Part shown: piece by piece, positions 14,964 to 24,419 of the stretch
How the letters are laid out: the number at the start of each line of letters is the position of its first letter
How positions within the stretch are numbered: position 1 is the first letter of the stretch
Origin: Fimenecus sp964557975
Lineage (GTDB): Bacteria > Bacillota > Clostridia > Oscillospirales > Acutalibacteraceae
Length of the DNA stretch: 46,226 nt
Direction of reading: 5' to 3'
NCBI GenBank assembly: GCA_964557975.1
Contig: CAZLCG010000011.1
Location: forward strand, 1-46,226
Notes under the pieces: model-generated
Database searches by the model: none
What the model was told of the DNA's origin: nothing
The model's input: the letters and a program-made list of their open reading frames with translations, nothing else
Position numbers and translations under genes: made by a program

Positions 14964-16452
14964 CGCCCTCTTTAATATGTCGCGATTTCAGTTCGTCAAT
15001 CATTTCCCTATGGCTCTTGCCCGAAATATTATAAAACGCCATCGGTATAAGCATAAGCGCATAGCCGATTGCGGGCAAAAGCGTTGTCATAAAGAACAGA
15101 GCCTTATTTGTAGCCGCGTTCTGAATAAGCGAGCCGTCGGTATGCGCTATGTAGCCTGTAAAGGACAGAACCGCAAGACCGATCGAGGACGAAACGGAAT
15201 TTTCGATTTTACCGGTGAAGGACATAATCGAAAGCATAATCCCCTCAACGCGTGTTCCCGTTTTCCACTCAATATAGTCAACGGTTTCCGCCTCCATTTC
15301 TTTTTGCATAAGGTTTTTACATTCAAGCGGAATTGACGTAAGACCCGTAAACAGAACAATAAGAATACCTACAGGCAATGAAACCACAGTACCTGCGGGC
15401 TTATTGACGCAGCCGTTGTAGCAGAAAAGCGCGAATAAAATATGAAGCGCAATCGACAGCACGCAGCATATTCTGAAAAATTTTTTCGGGTCGCTTCTCT
15501 CGCCGAGCTTTTCAACGAGCTTCGGCACGCCTATGCCTGCGATAAGAAAGCCGGGGAAGGTTATAACGTCAATAAACACATTATATTTCGTTGTGAACAT
15601 AACGTCCGCAACAAAGTAGAACGACACCTGATTTGTAACCTTGACAAGAATAAACAAAATATTTGCGAGGAACAGCATTAAAAGCGGACGGTTTTTAAAC
15701 AGCAGACGGAAGCATTCGGTGACAGAAGGCGCGTCCTCGTGATGAACGGTGCGTTCTTTTGTATTTTTAAACGTAAACCTTGTGAATGCGATAATTCCGA
15801 CTGCGGAAACAACCGCGCCCGTTAAATATGCCTTTGAAGTATGCGTGCTGAAATAAGGAAGCCACCCCGCGCATGCAACGAACAGTCCGGGCAGAGCGCC
15901 CGAAACGGAACGCACAATTGAGCTTACGCCGTAAAGCTTTGTCCTCTCAACACCGTTAGGCGTAATCGCAAACGCAAGCGCGCCCATAGGAATATCAAAC
16001 GCGGTATACGTAACGTCAAGCCCGACAAAAAGGAAGGTAGTCCAGGCAATACAAGCCCAGTCTGGCATTTTGTCGGGAATGCCTATAAAGAAAAGAAGCA
16101 TAACCGCCGCCACAAACCACGGCGCGCGGCGTATGTACGGGCGCATCTGCCCCTCCTTGGTTCTCGTCTTATCAACTATAATTCCCATCATAGGGTCGTT
16201 TACCGCGTCAAAAATTCCGCAGTAAAAACGGATTTTGGAAGCCAAGCCCATAGGGTCGGGAAATCTCTGAAAAAGAATGTTGGTAAGAAAATAATTGATG
16301 TACTTAGAGCCCGTCATTGAGGTAAACATACCTTGAGCGCCCCTGCCCATGGCGTATGAGATTGTTTCGCGCCAAGTAAGGTGCGTCGGCTCGCCGACGT
16401 CCTTTTTTACTGTTTTTGAATCAAGAAACTCCTTTAGTTTTCCGCCTGGCAT
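14944..16452 (-). CDS. GPH/MelB-type major facilitator symporter of the salvage operon
   Basis: This is a 502-residue, twelve-segment membrane protein. It shows GPH-family landmarks: DAVNDPMMGIIVDKTRTKEG after helix two, RPYIRRAPW, and a late DYIEWKTGTRVEG segment. The family couples import of glycosides, pentosides or uronides to cations. Its position between mtnA and the phosphoesterase, 12 bases after mtnA, suggests a nucleoside or a methylthio- or deoxy-sugar as substrate. The start follows AAGGGGAG. It belongs to the same family as the symporter at 6368-7840, but the two sequences differ widely, so this is not a recent duplication. Confidence 0.87.
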   Translation of the reverse strand: MPGGKLKEFLDSKTVKKDVGEPTHLTWRETISYAMGRGAQGMFTSMTGSKYINYFLTNILFQRFPDPMGLASKIRFYCGIFDAVNDPMMGIIVDKTRTKEGQMRPYIRRAPWFVAAVMLLFFIGIPDKMPDWACIAWTTFLFVGLDVTYTAFDIPMGALAFAITPNGVERTKLYGVSSIVRSVSGALPGLFVACAGWLPYFSTHTSKAYLTGAVVSAVGIIAFTRFTFKNTKERTVHHEDAPSVTECFRLLFKNRPLLMLFLANILFILVKVTNQVSFYFVADVMFTTKYNVFIDVITFPGFLIAGIGVPKLVEKLGERSDPKKFFRICCVLSIALHILFALFCYNGCVNKPAGTVVSLPVGILIVLFTGLTSIPLECKNLMQKEMEAETVDYIEWKTGTRVEGIMLSIMSFTGKIENSVSSSIGLAVLSFTGYIAHTDGSLIQNAATNKALFFMTTLLPAIGYALMLIPMAFYNISGKSHREMIDELKSRHIKEGVAIEGE

Positions 16453-16464
16453 ATTTTTCTCCCC

Positions 16465-17502
16465 TTAAAATCTAATATTTTCGGGCTTTATTACTCCCTT
16501 TTCGGTAATAAAAGCCGTTATAAGCGAACTCGGCGTAATGTCGAACGCGGGATTCAGCGCGTTCACACCCTCGGGCGTCATCCGTTTTTTATACCACATT
16601 TCGGATACTTCTTTTTCGCCGCGCATTTCTATTTTAATACCGCCGCCCGTTTCACATTCACTGTCAAAGGTTGAAAACGGAGCGCAGACATAAAACGGAA
16701 CGCCGTAGTATTTTGCGAGAACAGCAACACCCGATGTGCCGATTTTATTTGCCGTATCGCCGTTTCGGGCGATACGGTCAGCGCCTACCAATACGGCGTC
16801 AACGAGTTTGTTTTTCATAACATATGACGCCGCGTTGTCGCATATAAGCTCTGTGTCAATTCCCGCCTCGCTAAGCTCAAAGGCGGTAAGCCTTGCGCCC
16901 TGAAGAAGCGGACGCGTCTCGTCGGCGTATACCTTTATGCTTTGTCCCCGCTCCTTTGCGACGTAAACGGGCGAAAGAGCCGTGCCGTACTTGACGCAGG
17001 CGAGCCTTCCCGCGTTGCAATGCGTTAAAACGGCATTTGCGTTCTTTAAAAGCTCCGCGCCGTGCTCACCGATTTTACGGCACCGCTCAATATCGTCCTT
17101 ATGTATCTCCAAAGCCTTATCCTTCAAGGCTTTCTTTATTGTGTTAAGGCTTTTGCCTTTACACATAATCAGCGTTTTTTCCATCTCGTCTGCCGCCCAT
17201 TTAAGGTTAACCGCCGTGGGTCTTGACGAAACAAGATAATCGCGGTTTTCGTAAAACTCATCAAAGAACTCTTTTTCGTTTTCCGCCTTGCTTTCGTTTG
17301 CAAGCACCGAAAGCGCAATCGCCGCCGAAACGCCGATACACGGCGCGCCCCTGAGCTTTAATTCTTTGATTGCCGAATATATTTCCTCTTTGGTTTTTAG
17401 AGAAAGCTGTACCGTTCTATCGGGAAGCTTCGTTTGGTCGATAATCACAAGCGCATTATTTTCCGTATCAAAGCTTACCGTTTCACCGTTCATATCAAAC
17501 AT
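16465..17502 (-). CDS. mtnA: S-methyl-5-thioribose-1-phosphate isomerase
   Basis: The protein has 345 residues, the usual length. Family motifs are KLRGAPCIGVSAAIAL, the catalytic Cys in THCNAG, the catalytic Asp in GADRIARNGDTANKIGT, and ETRPLLQGARLTAFEL. The enzyme converts 5-methylthioribose 1-phosphate to 5-methylthioribulose 1-phosphate. Homologues also isomerise 5-deoxyribose 1-phosphate. It starts two bases after the nucleoside phosphorylase stop, so it is translationally linked to the enzyme that makes its substrate. The downstream steps (MtnB dehydratase or an aldolase) are not in the window. Paralogous eIF2B-like functions are unlikely given the intact active site. Confidence 0.95.
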   Translation of the reverse strand: MFDMNGETVSFDTENNALVIIDQTKLPDRTVQLSLKTKEEIYSAIKELKLRGAPCIGVSAAIALSVLANESKAENEKEFFDEFYENRDYLVSSRPTAVNLKWAADEMEKTLIMCKGKSLNTIKKALKDKALEIHKDDIERCRKIGEHGAELLKNANAVLTHCNAGRLACVKYGTALSPVYVAKERGQSIKVYADETRPLLQGARLTAFELSEAGIDTELICDNAASYVMKNKLVDAVLVGADRIARNGDTANKIGTSGVAVLAKYYGVPFYVCAPFSTFDSECETGGGIKIEMRGEKEVSEMWYKKRMTPEGVNALNPAFDITPSSLITAFITEKGVIKPENIRF

Positions 17503-17504
17503 AT

Positions 17505-18308
17505 TTATATTTCCCGTACTGTTTCAGTGATAAGCTTTTGCAGCTCTCTGCCTTTTTTTGCGCCCGTCTCGAGGACCTCCTCCTCGGTCAGACGCTTACT
17601 TAAAATGCCTGCCGCCATATTGCAGATAAGCGAAAAAGCAAGCACCTTAATTCCGCAGTGATTTGCGGCGATTACCTCGGGTACGGTTGACATACCCACA
17701 GCGTCAGCGCCGAGAACGCGGAACGCCCTTATTTCAGCAGGCGTTTCATAAGACGGACCCGAACAAGCGATGTAAACGCCCTTTTTTATTTCTACCCCTG
17801 TTTTTTCCGAGCATCTGCGCGCAGTATCCATAAGCTCGGGATCATACGCGAACGTCATATCGGGGAATCTCACGCCGAGCCTGTCATCGTTTTTTCCGAC
17901 AAGCGGATTTTGGCCCATAAAATTGATATGGTCGGTGATCATCATAATATCCCCGACATTAAAGCTTTCGTTTATTCCGCCCGCCGCATTGGTAACTATC
18001 AGGCTCTTAACGCCCGTCTGCTTCATGACCCTCACGGGAAGAACTACCTCACCTAAAGACCGTCCCTCATAAAAGTGGAAACGCCCCTGCATACACATGA
18101 CCCTTTTGCCTGCAAGCGTTCCCAAAACGAATCTCCCCTTATGACCGGGCGCGGTCGAAACGGGGAAGCCCTCTATATCCTTATAATCAATGTAAACGGG
18201 ATTTTCAACGCTGTCGGCAAGCTCGCCGAGTCCCGAGCCTAAAATTATGCCGATTTCCGGAGTAAAGTCAATTTTTGATTTAATAAAATCAGCCGTTTTT
18301 TCAATCAT
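17505..18308 (-). CDS. punA: Purine nucleoside phosphorylase (6-oxopurine type)
   Basis: The protein has 267 residues. Phosphate-site motifs are GSGLGELAD, GHKGRFVLG and YEGR. Other landmarks are NAAGGINESF, SGPSYETPAE, MSTVPE and the base-binding CNMAAGIL. The Asn in this last motif favours hypoxanthine- or guanine-type nucleosides over adenosine. The enzyme splits the glycosidic bond with phosphate, giving the free base and a sugar 1-phosphate. It overlaps the upstream deaminase gene by four bases (ATGA) and is followed at once by mtnA. Deamination of methylthioadenosine first would yield the 6-oxo nucleoside this enzyme prefers. Specificity for methylthioinosine is inferred. Confidence 0.93.
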   Translation of the reverse strand: MIEKTADFIKSKIDFTPEIGIILGSGLGELADSVENPVYIDYKDIEGFPVSTAPGHKGRFVLGTLAGKRVMCMQGRFHFYEGRSLGEVVLPVRVMKQTGVKSLIVTNAAGGINESFNVGDIMMITDHINFMGQNPLVGKNDDRLGVRFPDMTFAYDPELMDTARRCSEKTGVEIKKGVYIACSGPSYETPAEIRAFRVLGADAVGMSTVPEVIAANHCGIKVLAFSLICNMAAGILSKRLTEEEVLETGAKKGRELQKLITETVREI

Positions 18309-19600
18309 ACCCTGTTAACCTCCCTCGTGACCTCGCCTACAATTCTGTTACATTCACTGCCTATTTTTTCAATGTCTATAGTCATAAATTCGCCGTTTTC
18401 GTAAAGCACCTCGCCGTCGACCATTGTAAGCACTACGTCTGATTTTTCGGCGGAGTAAACGATATTATTTATTACGTCGCAGTCGGGGTACATCGCGGGG
18501 CTGTCAAGTGAAATCACCGTTATATCCGCCTTACGGTTTTCCGTAATAAGTCCGCAATCCTCCCTGCCCTGAGCTAAAGCGCCGTTTACGGTAGCCATTT
18601 TTAAAACGTCCTTCGGGGTAACTATATCGGGCGCGTTGTAAAAGCCCTTAGGCAAAATCGAAGCAAGGTACATTTCTCTGAGCATATCAAGTCCGTTATT
18701 GCTTGAAGCGGAATCCGTGCCGAGCGCAAGGTTTATACCGCTGTTAAGAATTTTATAGGTATCGCACACGCCGCTTCCGAGCTTTAAATTGCTCGCGGGA
18801 CAGGTTACAATGCTCGCGCCCTTTTCCTTTAACAGCTCAATATCGCCGTCTTCAAGCCACACGCAGTGAGCGAAAAGACATTTTGAATTTAGTATTTTAT
18901 TATCGTAAAAAAGCCTTGCAGGGGTCTTGCCGTATTTCTTTTTGCAGTTTTCATGCTCCGCCTTTGTTTCCGACATATGAATGTGCGTAATAAAGCCCTT
19001 GCCCTCGGTGTATTCGCCGAACTGCTCTATCATGGAAAGCGTGTTTGTATATTCCGCGTGAAGCGACCAGTCGATTTTTATTTTTCCGTTTTCGGCGTTA
19101 TGATATTTTTCCATCGCGTCAAGCGACTCAAGCACTCTTGAATCCTTTAAAAAATCTACGTCGGAAAAGGATGTTATCGAGCGGCAAAAATTTGTTTTCG
19201 CCTTGCTTTCCTTAACGGCTTTCATAACGCCGTCCGTAAAAAAGTACATATCCGAATAAGAGGTCGTACCCGAGCTTAACATCTCCGCTATAGAAAGCAT
19301 TGTTCCGTAATAGGCTCTGTCACAGTTAAGCCTGTCCTCAAACGGAAAAACCCGCTCGTTGAGCCAGCGTTCAAGAGGCAGGTTTTCGGCGTATCCCCTA
19401 AGCAGCGTCATCGGCGAATGCGTATGGGCATTGACAAAGCCCGGCGTCAGCACCTTTCTCGTGCCGTCGTAAACCCTGCCGAAATCCCCAAAAGGTTTTT
19501 CTTTGCCGATATACCGAATTTTATCCCCGATAACGCCTACATACATATCCTTACGATATTCAAAATTCTCATCGATAATACCGATTTTTGAAAATAACAT
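18305..19600 (-). CDS. mtaD: Amidohydrolase: methylthioadenosine/S-adenosylhomocysteine/5'-deoxyadenosine deaminase type
   Basis: The protein has 431 residues. Metal ligands of the amidohydrolase superfamily are visible: NAHTHSPMTLLRG (His-x-His), HAEYTN, HIHMSETKAEH, HCVWLEDGD and GTDSASSNNGLDMLREM. The spacing and the SETKAEH signature match the MtaD/SAH deaminase group, which removes the 6-amino group of adenosine derivatives. GGGAGG lies just ahead of the ATG at 19600, which decides the start over an ATG six codons upstream. It is the first gene of the operon with PNP and mtnA. A related guanine- or cytosine-type deaminase is less likely because of that context. Confidence 0.9.
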   Translation of the reverse strand: MLFSKIGIIDENFEYRKDMYVGVIGDKIRYIGKEKPFGDFGRVYDGTRKVLTPGFVNAHTHSPMTLLRGYAENLPLERWLNERVFPFEDRLNCDRAYYGTMLSIAEMLSSGTTSYSDMYFFTDGVMKAVKESKAKTNFCRSITSFSDVDFLKDSRVLESLDAMEKYHNAENGKIKIDWSLHAEYTNTLSMIEQFGEYTEGKGFITHIHMSETKAEHENCKKKYGKTPARLFYDNKILNSKCLFAHCVWLEDGDIELLKEKGASIVTCPASNLKLGSGVCDTYKILNSGINLALGTDSASSNNGLDMLREMYLASILPKGFYNAPDIVTPKDVLKMATVNGALAQGREDCGLITENRKADITVISLDSPAMYPDCDVINNIVYSAEKSDVVLTMVDGEVLYENGEFMTIDIEKIGSECNRIVGEVTREVNRV

Positions 19601-19740
19601 TTTTACCTCCCAAAACACTCAGAGCGAATATAACCTGAGCGCGCCTGTCCCCGACCTCTAAGGCGGCGGGCTGCAATCTCCCGCAAGCATCGGTTCAATC
19701 AAGCCTGCCGAAGCGCTGCCGCGATTTAAAACGCCTGCGA

Positions 19741-20343
19741 TTATTGCGCCTTTACAATTTCAACCGTTTTGATAATTACGTCACTGACGGGCTTGTTTTG
19801 GAAATAATCGGTTTTTACCTGCGCGATAGCGTCAACTGTTTCCATACCCTCAAACACCTGACCGAAAACGCTGTGGTGGTAATCGAGCCACGGAGTACCG
19901 CCCATTTTCTCATAGCTTTCAATACACTCTGTCGGAAAATATTTTTCGTCCGCGCTTCTTAATTGGTCAAGCATATCGTCCGAAACCTCTTTTGCCTGAA
20001 CAATAAAGAACTGGCTTCCGTTAGTGTCGGGTCCCGCGTTAGCCATTGAAAGCGCGCCTCTTAAATTGTGAAGCTCGGGTGAAAATTCATCCTCAAACGA
20101 ACCGCCCCAAATGCTTTCGCCGCCCATTCCCGAGCCGGTAGGGTCGCCGCCCTGAATCATAAAGTCCTTAATAACTCTGTGAAAAATCAATCCGTCATAA
20201 TACCCGTTTTCGGCGTGCGTGACGAAATTTTCAACCGCTTTGGGCGCGGCGTCGGGAAAAAGCCTTATTTTAATATCTCCCATTGAGGTTTTAATAACGG
20301 CGATTTCCTCGCCCGAAACGGGCGAGTCTGTCTGTTTAATCAT
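19741..20343 (-). CDS. Peptidyl-prolyl cis-trans isomerase, cyclophilin type
   Basis: This is a 200-residue protein with one cyclophilin domain. The active-site segments FHRVIKDFMIQGGDPTGSG, NTNGSQFFIV-like (DTNGSQFFIV) and VFGQVFEGM are clear. No signal peptide is visible, so it is a cytoplasmic foldase. An insertion of about 25 residues (KEVSDDMLDQLRSADEKYF) follows the core QFFIV strand, a form common in Clostridia. The ATG at 20343 follows AAGGAG. The gap to mtaD is 140 bases without an obvious terminator, so read-through into the salvage operon is possible. Confidence 0.93.
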   Translation of the reverse strand: MIKQTDSPVSGEEIAVIKTSMGDIKIRLFPDAAPKAVENFVTHAENGYYDGLIFHRVIKDFMIQGGDPTGSGMGGESIWGGSFEDEFSPELHNLRGALSMANAGPDTNGSQFFIVQAKEVSDDMLDQLRSADEKYFPTECIESYEKMGGTPWLDYHHSVFGQVFEGMETVDAIAQVKTDYFQNKPVSDVIIKTVEIVKAQ

Positions 20344-20426
20344 TTGCAAAAACTCCTTAAAAATTTTTCCGAACGCGATAAATCGCAATAACCGACTGAA
20401 TGTTAAACGGGCAAAAGCCTTTTATG

Positions 20427-23400
20427 CTATTCAACATTTTTAAGCGACTCAACCATATCTATTTTCTTTAACTTAAATGTCATTATAAAGTTTACAAGAA
20501 CGGAAAAAGCCGCGGTAAGAGCAATACTTAAAATATAACTGTACCACGCTATCTGCCTGCCGAACATCATACTGTCGGTTTCGACCGACCTCATAACGAA
20601 GAAATGGAGTACCGCGCCTGCCGCAATGCCTATAAGCATTCCGAAAAACGTAAGAATCGCGTTCTCACGGAAAACGTACTTTTCAAGCTCGTCATCGTAG
20701 AAGCCGAGCACCTTGAGCGTTGCAAGCTCGCGCCTTCTTTCGGTAATGTTAATGTTATTAAGATTGTAAAGCACAACAAACGCAAGAAGTCCTGCCGAAA
20801 GAATCATAATAACAACGATAACCGTAAGATTATCCGCTGTCTCGCCGACCTGCTGCCGTATTTTTGAATTCATTGTAACCGAGGTAATGCCGTCAAGCTG
20901 TAAAATACTTTTTGCAAGCTCGGTATCATCCTCGGCGCTGCTTCTCAAAAGCAGGGCGTTAACAGCCGCCGCTTCGTTAAATTGGCTCTCATAAGCTAAA
21001 GACGTCATATAAGCATAGTTGTAAATATAGTTTTCGGTAATTCCCGCAACCGTAAGTCCGCCTGTCTCAACGCCGTCCTTTTCGGTTTTAAACGCTACCG
21101 TATCGCCCACGCTCACGCCAAGCGTTTTTGCAAGCTTTTCGGTTAATACGACACTGTTATCGTCAAGTGTACACGCCTTATGCCCGACCCGCGTTTCAAG
21201 CGTTATATATTCGTACAGGAAGTCAAGATCCTGCGGAACAATAATATATGCGTTTTGCTCGGAGCCCTCAAAGCTGACGAAGCTGTATTCCCTATGAACC
21301 TGAAGAAAATCATCAACGCCGTCTGTATTTTGAAGCTCCGAGAGCGTATGTCTTATGTCGGTTCTCGAAAGGGATTCGTCAACCGTAACCGTACCCTGAT
21401 AATTCCATATATCGTTAAACTGTTTTTCTGTCATTGACGAAACCGAGTCCCGTATGCCGAAGCCGACAAGCAAAAGAGCCATACAGCCTGCCACGCCGAA
21501 CAGCGTCATAAACAGACGCTTTTTGTATCTGAGCATATTGCGCCATGCCGCTTTCTGCGAGAAATTCAGTCTGAGCCAAAAACCGTCTATCTTCTCAAGG
21601 AGGATTTTCTTGCCTGCCTTAGGCGCTTCGGGGCGCATAAGCGAGGAGGGAGCTTCCTTGAGGGATTTACGGCATGCGGCGAACGCCGCGCCCGAAGTGC
21701 AGGCAACCGCTATAACCAAGGCGATTACCGCATAAGGTATATTAAACGGCACGGCTGTTTTTGCAAGATTTACATAAACCAGCCTGTATGTATTAACAAT
21801 AAGCTTGGGTATTGCGGCTTCGCCTATAATTATTCCTATTATTCCGCCCGCAACCGAAGCGGTTAACGCGTAAAGAACATATTTTGCCGTAATTTCCTTT
21901 TTGCTGTAGCCGAGAGCCTTCATCGTGCCTATCTGAGTTCTCTGCTCCTCAACCATTCTGGTCATGGTGGTGAGGCTTACAAGGGCGGCAACAATAAAGA
22001 ATATTATCGGAAACACGAGCCCTACCGCGCTGATACCGTCCGCATCACCCTTTAAAGACGAATAAGACGAAACCGACTCCCTGCCTGTAACGTACCAAAC
22101 CGGTATGTCAGTATTTTCTATCTTTTCCTTATAATTATTAAGCTTATTCTCCGCGTCCTCAAGCTCTTCGATAACGTCGTCCTTTGAAAGCTCATATTCC
22201 TCTTTTGCCGTATCAAGCTGCGCCTGCTTTTCAGAGAGGGCTCTCTGCGCCTCGACAACGGCAGTGTCGCCCTCCTCAAGCTTTAAACGCGCCTCGGCAA
22301 TAGCGTCGGGACTGCCCTCGATAATCGACTCGGCAGAGTTTATCTGAGCCTGCGCCTGATCCATACCGAGCTTTATCGCGCTGAGCTGAGACTCATATAC
22401 CTGAGCCGTCGCTTTATAGCTGTATACGGTAAATGCGTACTGGGCGTATTCGTCGGTGGTCATACTTCCCGCGTTCTGCTGAAGCTCCTGTTCCATACTC
22501 GCAATAATTTCATTTGCCTTGTCAAGCTGCGCCTTATAATTGTTATATCTTACTTTTAAATCGGCGAGATTTTTCTTTGCCTGCTCGACCTGAGCCTTAT
22601 TGTCGTCAAGGCTTCCCTCCTGCATATTGAGAAGCTCCTGCGCGTCCGAAATTTCCTGCTTACGCGTATCTATTTCGGTCTGAGCCACACTGAGCGCCGC
22701 CTCCGCGTCCGACAGCTCCTGATAAGCCTCGGCGAACTGAGCCATAGCATATTCGCGCTTTTCCTCAAACTTACTCTCTTCAGCCGCGATTCCTTCAACG
22801 GCCTGCGCTTTGAACTCCTCATATCTTATACTGCTGCGGACTTCGGCAATGCTTTCAATGTTTGACTGAAGCCGCTCTATAAGCTTATCGTACTTTCCGG
22901 AAAAGCAGTTAAGCTCATCCGCGCCCTCAACGCTTACAAGTATCTGACTGTAGCACGAAAGCGAAAAAGCCTTTTTCGGCACTACTATAAAAGCGTCAAC
23001 CACCCCGCTGCCGATTGACGACATACCTCTTTCGTCACTCAGGTAATACGGCGAGGTGCCCACTCCGACAATAGTAAATTCATCGGTTACAAGCGTATCC
23101 TCCAAATCGTCGTCATTGCCGGTGGTCAATCTTATAGTATCGCCGATTTGATAGCCCGATTTTTCGATAAATAAGCTGTCGGCAATACATTCGTTATATT
23201 TTTCGGGGTATCTGCCCTCGCTTACGTTTACAAGATTTATGCTGTCGGTAAGCGACAAAACGGTTGTTACCAATTCCGCCTGCTCGCAGGCGACCAAAAA
23301 ATCAGCCGTATATGTCCCCTCCGCGTCGTCAATACCGGCTATCTTTTTAATTTCCGACACATCATCCTCGGTAACGCCCAATGTGCCCGAAACGCATATA

Positions 23401-23576
23401 TCCATAAAATTATCATCGTCATACAGAGCGTCCGCGGACGCCCTCATAGCAGGAGCCGCCGTCTTAATTCCCGAAAAGAACGCAACGCCGAGAACAACGA
23501 TCAAAAATACCGAAAGATACCTGCCCAAACTGTATCTGACTTCACGCCCGAAGTCCTTTTTCATTGCTTTAGTCAT
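20427..23576 (-). CDS. ABC transporter permease, FtsX/MacB-type with long coiled-coil extracellular domain
   Basis: The protein has 1049 residues. An N-terminal membrane segment is followed by a large outer domain with a coiled coil of about 220 residues (roughly 255-485, heptad-rich Glu/Ala/Gln). A first FtsX-type membrane block (about 505-620) follows, then a second outer domain, and a C-terminal FtsX block ending FIMTFKLKKIDMVESLKNVE (last 20 residues). This layout matches Bacillota FtsX-like permeases of exporters acting on lipids, peptides or the cell wall. The ATG at 23576 is preferred because AAAGGA lies 10 bases ahead of it. An in-frame ATG at 23597 would overlap the ATPase gene by seven bases. 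The partner ATPase is immediately upstream. Substrate unknown. Confidence 0.88.
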   Translation of the reverse strand: MTKAMKKDFGREVRYSLGRYLSVFLIVVLGVAFFSGIKTAAPAMRASADALYDDDNFMDICVSGTLGVTEDDVSEIKKIAGIDDAEGTYTADFLVACEQAELVTTVLSLTDSINLVNVSEGRYPEKYNECIADSLFIEKSGYQIGDTIRLTTGNDDDLEDTLVTDEFTIVGVGTSPYYLSDERGMSSIGSGVVDAFIVVPKKAFSLSCYSQILVSVEGADELNCFSGKYDKLIERLQSNIESIAEVRSSIRYEEFKAQAVEGIAAEESKFEEKREYAMAQFAEAYQELSDAEAALSVAQTEIDTRKQEISDAQELLNMQEGSLDDNKAQVEQAKKNLADLKVRYNNYKAQLDKANEIIASMEQELQQNAGSMTTDEYAQYAFTVYSYKATAQVYESQLSAIKLGMDQAQAQINSAESIIEGSPDAIAEARLKLEEGDTAVVEAQRALSEKQAQLDTAKEEYELSKDDVIEELEDAENKLNNYKEKIENTDIPVWYVTGRESVSSYSSLKGDADGISAVGLVFPIIFFIVAALVSLTTMTRMVEEQRTQIGTMKALGYSKKEITAKYVLYALTASVAGGIIGIIIGEAAIPKLIVNTYRLVYVNLAKTAVPFNIPYAVIALVIAVACTSGAAFAACRKSLKEAPSSLMRPEAPKAGKKILLEKIDGFWLRLNFSQKAAWRNMLRYKKRLFMTLFGVAGCMALLLVGFGIRDSVSSMTEKQFNDIWNYQGTVTVDESLSRTDIRHTLSELQNTDGVDDFLQVHREYSFVSFEGSEQNAYIIVPQDLDFLYEYITLETRVGHKACTLDDNSVVLTEKLAKTLGVSVGDTVAFKTEKDGVETGGLTVAGITENYIYNYAYMTSLAYESQFNEAAAVNALLLRSSAEDDTELAKSILQLDGITSVTMNSKIRQQVGETADNLTVIVVIMILSAGLLAFVVLYNLNNINITERRRELATLKVLGFYDDELEKYVFRENAILTFFGMLIGIAAGAVLHFFVMRSVETDSMMFGRQIAWYSYILSIALTAAFSVLVNFIMTFKLKKIDMVESLKNVE

Positions 23577-23590
23577 AGAAAATTTTTCCT

Positions 23591-24292
23591 TTACCATTCA
23601 ATATATTCAATCGGGGTGGGCTTTTCGTTAAGCAAAAGCTTGTCGACCCTGCCGTTTTTTACCTTAATAACCTTATCCGCCATAGGCGCAAGCGCAAGGT
23701 TATGAGTTACAACAATGACGGTCATCCCCTTTTCGCGGCAGGTGTCCTGAAGAAATTTTAATATGGATTTACCCGTAATGTAATCGAGAGCGCCCGTCGG
23801 CTCATCGCAAAGCAAAAGCTTGGGATTTTTTGCAAGTGCTCTGGCTATTGAAACCCTTTGCTGCTCGCCACCCGAAAGCTGTGCGGGAAAATTGTAAAGC
23901 CTGTTGGAAAGACCGACCTCTCTCAATACGTCGGCGGCGTCAAGGGGGTCCTTTGAAATCTGCGCGGCAAGCTCTACGTTTTCAACAGCCGTAAGATTGC
24001 CTACAAGGTTGTAAAACTGAAAAACGAATCCGACGTCATCTCGGCGATAGGCGGTAAGCTGAGATTCGTTATATTTTGTAATATCCGCATTATCGACATA
24101 AATACTGCCCGAGGTCGCGGTGTCCATTCCGCCGAGGATATTAAGAATAGTGGTTTTACCCGCTCCGCTCGGTCCTACGACAACGACAAATTCGCCCTTA
24201 TCTATACCGAAGCCGATTTCGTCAACCGCCTTTATCTCAACCTCGCCCATCTTATATGTTTTCGTAACGTTGCGGACTTCAATAAACGCCAT
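23591..24292 (-). CDS. ABC transporter ATP-binding protein (LolD/MacB type)
   Basis: This is a 233-residue ATPase with Walker A GPSGAGKTTILN (about 40-51), Q-loop VFQFYNL, signature LSGGEQQRVSIARAL, Walker B LLLCDEPTGALD and the switch His in VVTHN. The motif pattern is that of the MacB/LolD group that pairs with FtsX-type permeases. It powers mechanotransmission or export rather than import. GGGAGAG precedes the start. The permease gene follows directly. A weak promoter-like TAAAAT lies about 50 bases upstream, but no clear -35 box was found. Confidence 0.94.
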   Translation of the reverse strand: MAFIEVRNVTKTYKMGEVEIKAVDEIGFGIDKGEFVVVVGPSGAGKTTILNILGGMDTATSGSIYVDNADITKYNESQLTAYRRDDVGFVFQFYNLVGNLTAVENVELAAQISKDPLDAADVLREVGLSNRLYNFPAQLSGGEQQRVSIARALAKNPKLLLCDEPTGALDYITGKSILKFLQDTCREKGMTVIVVTHNLALAPMADKVIKVKNGRVDKLLLNEKPTPIEYIEW

Positions 24293-24383
24293 TTTTTATC
24301 TCTCCCAAAACATAGTCAAAGATATTTTATCACATATGACAAAAAAATTCCACCGTATAAATCAATAATTCAAATTATATTCA

Positions 24384-24419
24384 CATAAAATCAAAGCCAT
24401 CGTTTGAACCGATGGCTTT
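24384..24419 (-). terminator. Possible terminator downstream of the glycoside hydrolase gene
   Basis: A perfect 10-bp stem (AAAGCCATCG/CGATGGCTTT) with a 7-base loop is followed on the minus strand by GATTTTAT. It lies about 210 bases after the hydrolase stop. Confidence 0.5.

Noticed and set aside
6368..16452. Recent duplication of the two GPH symporters
   Set aside because: The proteins share only family motifs and differ throughout, so they are distant paralogues or were acquired separately.
19601..19740. SAM or other sulfur riboswitch ahead of the methylthioadenosine operon
   Set aside because: The 140-base gap shows no terminator/antiterminator pair and no SAM-box core; no clear promoter was found either.
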